A stretch of 11,469 bases of DNA from an uncultured Oscillibacter sp. (GTDB lineage: Bacteria; Bacillota; Clostridia; Oscillospirales; Oscillospiraceae), in assembly GCA_900544105.1 (NCBI GenBank), contig UQUC01000069.1:1-11469 (forward strand). The letters run 5' to 3'. Positions within the stretch are counted from its first letter, which is position 1. Every line of letters begins with the position of its first letter. The notes beneath the pieces are model-generated. The model was not told where the DNA came from. It saw only the letters and a list, made by a program, of their open reading frames with translations, and did no database searches. Made by a program: the position numbers and the translations under genes. Shown here one piece after another: positions 6,365 to 11,469 of the stretch.

Positions 6365-8356
6365 TCAGGCAGTCAGCCGCCGGGCGCTCATGCGCTGGAT
6401 CAGCACGATGCCGCCGACCACCACGAGGCCCACCACATCCGATGCGGTGCCGGGGATCATCATGCACAGACCGCCGGCAGCCATCGCCAGACGGAACAGC
6501 ATGGGGATCTTCTTATAGACGAAGCCGTTCAGAGCCGCAGCCACGCCAAACAGACCGATGAGGGCGCTGACCACGATCTGTGCTACTTCAAATGCGCTGC
6601 TCACATTGTCAAACAGCATAGCGGGGCTGTACGCAAAGATGTAGGGCACGATAAAGGCTGCGATGGCCAGCTTGGTGGCGTTGATGCCGGTTTTCATGGG
6701 ATTGGCCTTGGCGATGGCAGCACCGGCATAGGCAGCCAGAGCCACCGGAGGCGTGATGTCCGCCACGATGCCGAAGTAGAACACGAAGAAGTGAGCCGCC
6801 ACCAGGGGGAAGCCCATCTGCACCAGAATGGGGGCGCAGGTGGAAGCCATGATGCAGTAGTTGGCGGTGGTAGGAACGCCCATGCCCAGAATGATGCAGC
6901 AGATCATCGTCAGCAGCAGGCCGATCATGGTAGCGTCGCCTGCCATCTGCACGATGGCATTGATAAGGATGGAAGCAAGACCGGTGACGGTGATGCAGCC
7001 AGCGATCATACCAGCCATGGCGCAGGCCACAGCCACGGTGATGGCGCCCTTGGCGCCGGCCTCCAGCGCCTCCACGATTTTACCGAAGGTCAGCCGCTCC
7101 TCCTTGTTCAGGAAGCCCACCACGATGGCGGCCAGAATGGACACCGCCGCGGAGAACTGCATGGTGCGGCTGCCGGAGGAGACCAGGAAGATCAGCAGGG
7201 CCAGAGGTATGATGAGATAGGCACGCTTGGCAAGCTCGCCCCAGGAGACCATCTCGGACTTGGGCATACCCTTCAGTCCCAGCTTCTTGGCTTCCAGATG
7301 GACGGCGATGAAAATGCCGGTGAAGTACAGCACGGCGGGAAGAATGGCCTTTACAGCCACCTTCGCATAGGGGATATTCATGTACTCCGCCATCAGGAAC
7401 GCCGCTGCGCCCATGATGGGGGGCATGATCTGACCACCGGTAGAGGCGGCAGCCTCCACCGCGCCGGCGAACTCCGGCTTGTAGCCGGTTTTCTTCATCA
7501 TGGGGATGGTGACGGAGCCGGTGGTCACGGTATTGCCCACGGAGGAGCCGGACACCATGCCGCACAGGGCGGAGGAAATGACCGCTACCTTGGCGGGACC
7601 GCCGGAGGACCAACCCGCCAGACGGTTGGCGAAGCTGATGAAGAAATTGGCGATGCCGGTGCGCTCCAGAAACGCGCCAAAGATGATGAACAGCACAATG
7701 TAGGTGTAGCAGACGCTTACCGGCGTACCGATGACGCCGCTGGTGGTGTAGAACAGTTTATAGACGATGTTCTTCAGCGCCTTGTAGAAGCTGGGGTCCC
7801 AGTTGAGCTGGTTATAGAACGTGTAGATCAGCAGCAGACCCAGCACCACCAGAATAGGCAGGCCCACGCACCGGCGGCACAGCTCGATCAGCACCACAAT
7901 ACCGATGGCACCGACAATGATGTGGACGGGCTGGAGCTTGGTGGCCAGTTGAATGATGGAGAAGGCGTTGATGGCAAAATAGAAGAAGCTGCCAGCGCCC
8001 AGAACCATCAGGATCCAGTCATACCAGGGCACATGGTTCACCCGGGCAGCACCTTTTCTGGCGGGATACACCAGATAGCCGATGATGATGATAAAGCCTA
8101 GGAACAGGGACAGCCGTCGCTCCGGCAGCGCTTTGCTGAACAGGGTCATCAGGATACAATAGATTGAGAAGGCCGACATCAGCACCCGCAGGGCGATTTT
8201 CGGAGTCCCCTCCCAGATACGGGTGTTGGATTCCCGGTCATACTTCTTCATGACCGCATCCACGTCCGCCTGGATATCATGCTCCATCTCGTGCACCTCG
8301 TGGTCGAGTGCCTTTTCCACTTCAACAATGGGGTCTTTTTTCTTGAACAGGCCCAT
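6365..8356 (-). CDS. TRAP transporter permease, fused 4TM/12TM (DctQ-DctM type), TAXI class
   Basis: The 663-residue protein fuses the small (DctQ-like) and large (DctM-like) membrane subunits, the arrangement found with TAXI-type binding proteins. Start: ATG at 8356, 7 bases after a strong AAGGAGG (8370-8364). A charged cytoplasmic N-terminus (1-52) leads into hydrophobic segments at about 56-74, 84-98 and 113-137 and then many more to the C-terminus. The conserved large-subunit region is at about 220-325: FGAFLERTG, GGPAKVAVISSALCGMVSGS, GNTVTTG, and GAVEAAASTGGQIMPPIMGA. A second conserved stretch near residue 500 reads LGMGVPTTANYCI, followed by DITPPVALAAYA. It should import an organic anion, using a Na+ or H+ gradient, from the lipoprotein encoded upstream. 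The substrate cannot be deduced. The N-terminal tail carries a His/Glu/Asp-rich helix (DHEVHEMEHD, 18-27). Confidence 0.95.
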   Translation of the reverse strand: MGLFKKKDPIVEVEKALDHEVHEMEHDIQADVDAVMKKYDRESNTRIWEGTPKIALRVLMSAFSIYCILMTLFSKALPERRLSLFLGFIIIIGYLVYPARKGAARVNHVPWYDWILMVLGAGSFFYFAINAFSIIQLATKLQPVHIIVGAIGIVVLIELCRRCVGLPILVVLGLLLIYTFYNQLNWDPSFYKALKNIVYKLFYTTSGVIGTPVSVCYTYIVLFIIFGAFLERTGIANFFISFANRLAGWSSGGPAKVAVISSALCGMVSGSSVGNTVTTGSVTIPMMKKTGYKPEFAGAVEAAASTGGQIMPPIMGAAAFLMAEYMNIPYAKVAVKAILPAVLYFTGIFIAVHLEAKKLGLKGMPKSEMVSWGELAKRAYLIIPLALLIFLVSSGSRTMQFSAAVSILAAIVVGFLNKEERLTFGKIVEALEAGAKGAITVAVACAMAGMIAGCITVTGLASILINAIVQMAGDATMIGLLLTMICCIILGMGVPTTANYCIMASTCAPILVQMGFPLVAAHFFVFYFGIVADITPPVALAAYAGAAIAKANPMKTGINATKLAIAAFIVPYIFAYSPAMLFDNVSSAFEVAQIVVSALIGLFGVAAALNGFVYKKIPMLFRLAMAAGGLCMMIPGTASDVVGLVVVGGIVLIQRMSARRLTA

Positions 8357-8475
8357 ATGGTCTCCTCCTTGATCGTTTTCTCACATCCGCAGTTGACAGG
8401 GGCAGCGGATCTCTGTCCTTCTCAACCGGGGATCGGGGTAATTCTTGTAAATTGGTCCGCAGCAAGCGCTCCGTT

Positions 8476-8545
8476 CTTTCCTTCCGGAGAGCCGTGCTTC
8501 TCTTTAGAACCGCTCACAGCTGCGGCGGAGAAATCCGCCGCAGCT
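8476..8545. repeat. Intergenic two-hairpin repeat, copy 1
   Basis: The unit holds a small hairpin, CTTTCC (8476-8481) with GGAGAG (8486-8491), then a 50-bp core (8495-8544) that ends in a second, 12-bp hairpin (8518-8545, AGCTGCGGCGGA with its complement, GAAA loop). The core matches copy 2 at 45 of 50 positions. The third pair of the small hairpin is U-G in + RNA. It lies between the two TRAP genes, outside any convincing coding sequence. Confidence 0.85.
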
Positions 8546-8568
8546 TTCCGGCGCATCGCGCCGAAAAG
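8544..8568 (-). promoter_or_regulatory. GC-rich hairpin between the two repeat copies
   Basis: Arms CTTTCCGGCGC (8544-8554) and GCGCCGAAAAG (8558-8568) surround a 3-nt loop. All 11 pairs form in - strand RNA (one U-G); + strand RNA has one C-A mismatch. It directly abuts the large hairpin of repeat copy 1. It is probably an mRNA-stabilising or attenuating structure between the two TRAP cistrons; no U tract follows on the - strand. Confidence 0.5.
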
Positions 8569-8583
8569 GTTTATTTTAAAGAT

Positions 8584-8610
8584 GCAGGAACCCCCTGATG
8601 GGTTTCCCGC
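8584..8610 (-). terminator. Candidate intercistronic attenuator hairpin in the TRAP operon
   Basis: In - strand RNA, GCGGGAAACCC pairs with GGGGTTCCTGC (10 of 11 positions, one G-U and one A-G mismatch) and is followed by the interrupted T-rich stretch ATCTTTAAAAT. It lies 144 bases after the lipoprotein stop and 228 bases before the permease start. It could stop part of the transcripts, so that more binding protein than permease is made. The poor U tract makes full termination unlikely. Confidence 0.4.
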
Positions 8611-8621
8611 ACACACCCTTC

Positions 8622-8692
8622 CTTTCCGTTCCGGAAAGTTATGCTTCTCTTTAGAACCGCTCACGGCTGCGGCGGAATTCTCCGCCGCAGCC
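8622..8692. repeat. Intergenic two-hairpin repeat, copy 2
   Basis: Same organisation and orientation as the copy at 8476-8545. The small hairpin is a perfect 7-bp stem, CTTTCCG (8622-8628) with CGGAAAG (8632-8638). The core is 8642-8691. The large hairpin (8665-8692) has the same 11 inner pairs, but its closing pair is G-C instead of A-T and the loop is ATTC instead of GAAA. It begins about 60 bases beyond the stop codon of the TAXI lipoprotein gene. Confidence 0.85.
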
Positions 8693-8753
8693 TGAACGAC
8701 ATACTTATAGGTAAGAAAATGGCGGTGGTGCTGTAAAGATCACGTTCAGATCT

Positions 8754-9770
8754 TTACTTGGTTGCCACATCGAAGCCCTTCTCGGCGAAGTACTTGGCAG
8801 CGCCGGGATGATAGGGCACAGAGGTGATGGAAGCGCCGAACTCGGTGTCCAGCTCGCCGTACTTGGCGTGGCTGCTGATCAAATCGGGGGCGTTGTTGAA
8901 GATGTCAGCCGTCAGAGCATAGATAGCATCCTCGGACACATCGTCACGAGCCAGGATCACAGCGCCCACAGCCACGGTGGTCACATCGGCATCCTGACCG
9001 TTGTAGGTACCGGCGGGGATAACATGTTTGGTGTAGTAAGGAGAGGCGGCCAGCAGATCGTCGATATGGGCGTCATCCAGAGACACCAGATAAGCAGCCT
9101 TGGTGGTGGACAGGTCCATGATAGCGGTGGTGGGGGCGCCGGAGACGATGAAGGCTGCGTCGATCTTGCCGTCCTTCAGGGAGTCAGCGCTGTCACCAAA
9201 GCTCTGATAGGTGGCGTTGATCTTGGTGAACTTGCCGTCAGCGTCCAGATCGCCCAGACCGTAAGCGCTCAGGATGTCCACAGCATTGAAGTACACGCCG
9301 GAACCGGCGGCGCCGACAGACACGTTCTTACCGGCCAGGTCAGCCACGGTCTTGATGCTGGGATCGGTGGTGACGATCTGCACATCTTCCATGTACAGGG
9401 CGGCCACGGTGGAGAAGCAGTCGATGGGGCTCTCAAAGAGGTTGGTGCCGTTGTAGGCATAGGCCATCACGTCGGACTGGCAGAAGGCCAGCTCTGCGTT
9501 GCCGTCGGCCAGCTCTTCCACGTTGGACTTGGAGCCGTTGCCAACCAGACCGGTGACAGACACATTGGTATTGTTGGTGGCGTGCTGGGCGATGACGGAG
9601 CCGAAGGCATAGTAGGTGCCGGACTCGCCGCCGGTGACGAAGCGCAGCTTCGCGGTAGGAGCAGCGGGAGCGCTGTCGCCAGTCTCATTGCCGGAGGCGT
9701 TACCGCCGCCGCAAGCAGTCAGAGAAGCGATGAGACCCAGAGCCAGAATCAGAGAAAACACTTTTTTCAT
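8754..9770 (-). CDS. TAXI-family TRAP transporter solute-binding lipoprotein
   Basis: The product is 338 residues. I place the start at ATG 9770: it follows GAGGG by 7 bases and gives a clean lipoprotein signal, MKKV plus a hydrophobic core and the lipobox LTAC with Cys20. An in-frame ATG 13 codons upstream (9809) would put charged residues before the signal. After a short Gly/Asn/Ser/Ala linker (21-40), the mature domain shows TAXI signatures: VTGGESGTYYAFGSVIA (about 45-61), NVEELADGNAELAFCQSD in the first lobe, VSVGAAGSGVYFNA at the lobe hinge, and DGKIDAAFIVSGAPT in the second lobe. The lipoprotein would sit on the outer face of the membrane and deliver its ligand to the fused TRAP permease. 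Known TAXI ligands include glutamate and related dicarboxylates, but no ligand-specific residue can be called here. It has its own promoter and probably heads a two-gene operon. Confidence 0.93.
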   Translation of the reverse strand: MKKVFSLILALGLIASLTACGGGNASGNETGDSAPAAPTAKLRFVTGGESGTYYAFGSVIAQHATNNTNVSVTGLVGNGSKSNVEELADGNAELAFCQSDVMAYAYNGTNLFESPIDCFSTVAALYMEDVQIVTTDPSIKTVADLAGKNVSVGAAGSGVYFNAVDILSAYGLGDLDADGKFTKINATYQSFGDSADSLKDGKIDAAFIVSGAPTTAIMDLSTTKAAYLVSLDDAHIDDLLAASPYYTKHVIPAGTYNGQDADVTTVAVGAVILARDDVSEDAIYALTADIFNNAPDLISSHAKYGELDTEFGASITSVPYHPGAAKYFAEKGFDVATK

Positions 9771-9801
9771 TCCAAATCCCTCTTTCACAGTTGAATTAGG
9801 T

Positions 9802-9835
9802 GGAAACACTCGGTGCTTTTTTCAAGGGTGTTTCC
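9802..9835 (-). promoter_or_regulatory. 5'-UTR hairpin of the TAXI lipoprotein mRNA
   Basis: GGAAACAC (9835-9828 on the - strand) pairs with GTGTTTCC (9809-9802) across an 18-nt loop. It would begin about 8 bases after the predicted transcription start and end 31 bases before the ATG, leaving the ribosome site free. It may protect the 5' end of an abundant mRNA; this is inference. Confidence 0.45.
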
Positions 9836-9849
9836 GTAAGCATGTGCAT

Positions 9850-9878
9850 AGTATACATGTATATCATTCATTTTGCAA
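9850..9878 (-). promoter_or_regulatory. Sigma-A promoter of the TAXI-TRAP genes
   Basis: TTGCAA (9878-9873) and TATACT (9855-9850) have the ideal 17-base spacing and 4/6 and 5/6 consensus matches. The start would be near 9843, with a leader of about 73 bases. A 12-bp perfect palindrome, TATACATGTATA (9852-9863), overlaps the -10 box and could be an operator. Confidence 0.75.
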
Positions 9879-9960
9879 GGGTCATTTTCTCTTTTTGGTG
9901 ATTTTTTGCAATGTACAAGTATCCATCTTGCATTTTCACTCTATTCTCTGCGTTTTCCCA

Positions 9961-9997
9961 CAAATGTCTTGCAAAACAAATGTCCGTCTTGCAAAAA
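9961..9997. repeat. Short imperfect tandem repeat upstream of the TAXI promoter
   Basis: CAAATGTCTTGCAAAA (9961-9976) is followed at once by CAAATGTCCGTCTTGCAAAA (9977-9996), identical except for a 4-base insertion. It lies just downstream of the synthetase terminator on the - strand and includes two of the TTGCAA motifs of this region. Confidence 0.7.
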
Positions 9998-10033
9998 CAC
10001 GCCCCGCCAGAAAAACCAGCGGGGCGTGTTTTG
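9993..10033 (-). terminator. Rho-independent terminator of threonyl-tRNA synthetase gene
   Basis: Perfect 14-bp arms AAAACACGCCCCGC (9994-10007) and GCGGGGCGTGTTTT (10019-10032) with an 11-nt loop; the - strand transcript ends in GTGTTTTT. It lies 22 bases after the synthetase stop codon and separates it from the TAXI-TRAP unit. The stem is symmetrical enough to act on both strands. Confidence 0.93.
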
Positions 10034-10054
10034 TGCAGTTTAACTAAGAGCAAC

Positions 10055-11469
10055 TTACTGAATCACCTTGGAGTCTACAACTTCCTTCAGCTTGGCGGTG
10101 AAGTCCTCCAGGCTCATAGCGCCCAGATCCTCGCCGGCGCGGGTACGGACGGAGACCGTCTTGTTCTCCATATCCCGGTCACCCACAACGATCATATAGG
10201 GCACCTTCTCCAGAGTGGCCTCACGGATCTTCTTGCCGATCTTCTCGTTGCGGTCATCCACCTCCACGCGGAAGCCCTGGCCGTCCAATGCGTCAGACAG
10301 CTCCTTGGCATAATCCAGCGCACGGTCGGTGACAGGCAGGATCTTCACCTGAACAGGAGCCAGCCATGTGGGGAAGGCGCCGGCGAAATGCTCGGTGATG
10401 ATGCCGATGAACCGCTCGATGGAGCCGAACACAACACGGTGGATCATCACGGGCACGTCCTTGCCGCCGTCGCTGGTGGTATACTCCAGATCAAAGCGGC
10501 CGGGCAGCTGATAGTCCAGCTGAATGGTGCCGCACTGCCAGGTACGGCCCAGAGAGTCCTGAATGTGGAAGTCCAGCTTGGGGCCGTAGAACGCACCGTC
10601 GCCGGGGTTCACCACATACTCCTTGCCGATGGAGGTAATGGCGTCGGCCAGAGCGTTCTCTGCCTTCTCCCAATCCTCCCGGGTGCCGATGTGGTCCTCG
10701 GGCATGGTGGACAGCTCGATCTTGTAGGGCAGCCCGAACAGAGAGTAGACCTCGTCGAACAGGCGGGCGATGCGGATGACCTCATCCTTGATCTGGTCTT
10801 TGGCCAGCAGGATGTGCGCGTCGTCCTGGGTGAAGCAGCGGACACGGAACATGCCGTGGAGCGCGCCGGAGAGCTCATGGCGGTGGACCAGGCCCAGCTC
10901 ACCGTACCGCAGGGGCAGGTCACGGTAGGAATGGGGCTCCAGCTCATAGACCAAAATACTGCCGGGGCAGTTCATGGGCTTGATGGCAAAATCCTCGCCG
11001 TCAATGACAGTGGTATACATATTATCCTTGTAGTGATCCCAGTGGCCGGAGGTCTCCCACAGAGTCCGCTTCATGATCTGAGGAGTGGAGATCTCCACAT
11101 AGTTCCACTTCTTGTGGACCTGACGCCAGTAGTCGATCAGGGTGTTCTTCAGCACCATGCCCTTAGGCAGGTAGAAGGGGAAGCCGGGAGCCTCATCCCG
11201 GAAAGCAAACAAGCCCAGCTCCTTGCCCAGCTTCCGGTGATCCCGGCGCTTGGCCTCCTCGATGCGCTCCAGATAAGCGTCCAGTTCCTCCTTCTTGGGG
11301 AAGGCGATGCCGTAGATCCGCTGCAGGGTCTCCCGGTTGGAGTCGCCCCGCCAGTAGGCGGCGTTGCAGGCCAGCAGCTTGATGGCGTTGCCCTTTACCC
11401 GGCCGGTGGAGTCCAGATGGGGACCGGCGCACAGGTCGGTGAACTCGCCCTGCTTGTAGAAGGAGATGG
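10055..11469 (-). CDS. thrS: Threonyl-tRNA synthetase (5' end outside the window)
   Basis: The frame is open from the right edge to TAA at 10057-10055, giving 471 complete codons of a protein usually about 580-645 residues long; the TGS domain and the N-terminal part of the editing domain are missing. The gene does not start at the internal Met at 11212: conserved synthetase sequence continues upstream of it, with FTDLCAGPHL and AYWRGDSNRETLQRIYG from the second additional domain. The class II catalytic core follows: motif 1 region GFPFYLPKGM, MNCPG (zinc-binding Cys), motif 2 RVRCFTQDDAHIL (catalytic Arg and zinc-binding His), GAFYGPKLDF, and the VMIHRVVFGSIERF region with the third zinc ligand and motif 3 Arg. 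The anticodon-binding domain ends at the C-terminus (VQVKILPVTD to the end). It charges tRNA-Thr in the cytoplasm. Such genes in Firmicutes often carry a T-box leader, which would lie outside the window. Confidence 0.97.
   Translation of the reverse strand, partial: ISFYKQGEFTDLCAGPHLDSTGRVKGNAIKLLACNAAYWRGDSNRETLQRIYGIAFPKKEELDAYLERIEEAKRRDHRKLGKELGLFAFRDEAPGFPFYLPKGMVLKNTLIDYWRQVHKKWNYVEISTPQIMKRTLWETSGHWDHYKDNMYTTVIDGEDFAIKPMNCPGSILVYELEPHSYRDLPLRYGELGLVHRHELSGALHGMFRVRCFTQDDAHILLAKDQIKDEVIRIARLFDEVYSLFGLPYKIELSTMPEDHIGTREDWEKAENALADAITSIGKEYVVNPGDGAFYGPKLDFHIQDSLGRTWQCGTIQLDYQLPGRFDLEYTTSDGGKDVPVMIHRVVFGSIERFIGIITEHFAGAFPTWLAPVQVKILPVTDRALDYAKELSDALDGQGFRVEVDDRNEKIGKKIREATLEKVPYMIVVGDRDMENKTVSVRTRAGEDLGAMSLEDFTAKLKEVVDSKVIQ

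Larger units (their letters stand above)
8357..8753. other. 397-bp spacer between TAXI lipoprotein and TRAP permease genes
   Basis: Unusually long for a binding protein/permease pair. It contains two copies of the two-hairpin repeat with two further hairpins between them (8476-8692). The flanks 8371-8475 and 8693-8753 show nothing I can name, apart from the permease ribosome site at 8364-8370. Open frames crossing the spacer on either strand lack ribosome sites and mostly translate the repeats. Confidence 0.7.
9771..10054. other. Regulatory intergenic region before the TAXI lipoprotein gene
   Basis: These 284 bases are AT-rich compared with the flanking genes. They hold, in transcription order, the synthetase terminator, a short tandem repeat, scattered TTGCAA motifs, the TAXI promoter with a palindrome, and a leader hairpin. 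An open frame of 61 codons on the - strand (9868-10053) runs through the terminator and is not credible as a gene. Confidence 0.7.

Noticed and set aside
6329..8101. 590-codon open frame on the + strand antisense to the TRAP permease, rich in His, Gly, Asp and Gln
   Set aside because: This is the reverse complement of a hydrophobic membrane protein; the composition is the expected artefact.
8422..8664. 80-codon - strand open frame in the TRAP spacer with an internal SGSKEKH repeat
   Set aside because: The repeated peptide is only the translation of the DNA repeat. It starts at GTG inside a hairpin, has no ribosome site, and the conserved feature is stem pairing, not codons.
8808..9794. 328-codon + strand open frame antisense to the TAXI lipoprotein
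   Set aside because: It is a shadow of a clearly identified - strand gene, has no ribosome site or domain, and is rich in Gly, Val and His.
9961..9997. Tandem repeat considered as a CRISPR remnant
   Set aside because: There are only two short AT-rich units without spacers, and no cas genes are present.
9868..10053. 61-codon - strand open frame between the synthetase and the TAXI gene
   Set aside because: It runs through the synthetase terminator and over the -35 box, and has no ribosome site.

Overview
The window looks like a piece of chromosome from a GC-rich, Gram-positive-type Firmicute, most likely an Oscillospiraceae-like gut anaerobe (Flavonifractor, Oscillibacter or Lawsonibacter type). 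This is inferred from strong AGGAGG-type ribosome sites, a lipobox solute-binding protein, an SLH-domain surface protein, a MacAB/YknXYZ-type exporter without any outer-membrane partner, and a TAXI-type TRAP transporter. No phage, plasmid, transposase, CRISPR or tRNA gene is visible.

Layout. At 1-252 the + strand carries the 3' end of an RlmI/RlmK-type 23S rRNA methyltransferase. Everything else is on the - strand, so positions 253-483 are a convergent intergenic region holding two back-to-back terminators. Reading in the direction of transcription (right to left), the - strand holds: threonyl-tRNA synthetase (5' end outside the window) and its strong terminator; a TAXI-family TRAP solute-binding lipoprotein with a clear sigma-A promoter; a 397-bp hairpin-rich spacer with a duplicated element; the fused 4TM/12TM TRAP permease; a terminator; then a four-gene operon encoding a membrane-fusion adaptor, an ABC ATPase, an FtsX/MacB-fold permease and a secreted SLH-domain protein.

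How the genes work together. The TAXI lipoprotein should capture an organic-acid-like solute outside the membrane and pass it to the fused permease, which imports it using an ion gradient. The four-gene operon is a tripartite-type ABC exporter or mechanotransmission complex. Its last gene adds a protein likely to bind the cell wall. The gene spacing is very tight (3-nt gap, then a 4-10-nt overlap, then a 13-nt gap with the ribosome site on the previous stop codon), which argues that all four products are made together.

Most interesting points. (1) Two copies of a ~70-bp two-hairpin repeat lie between the two TRAP genes, and their stem shows a compensatory A-T to G-C change. (2) An SLH surface protein is built into a MacAB-like operon. 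(3) The adaptor appears to contain two barrel-sandwich/coiled-coil units. (4) The TAXI promoter region has helically spaced TTGCAA motifs and a 12-bp palindrome over the -10 box. I see no clear evidence of a wholly new defence or mobile system.
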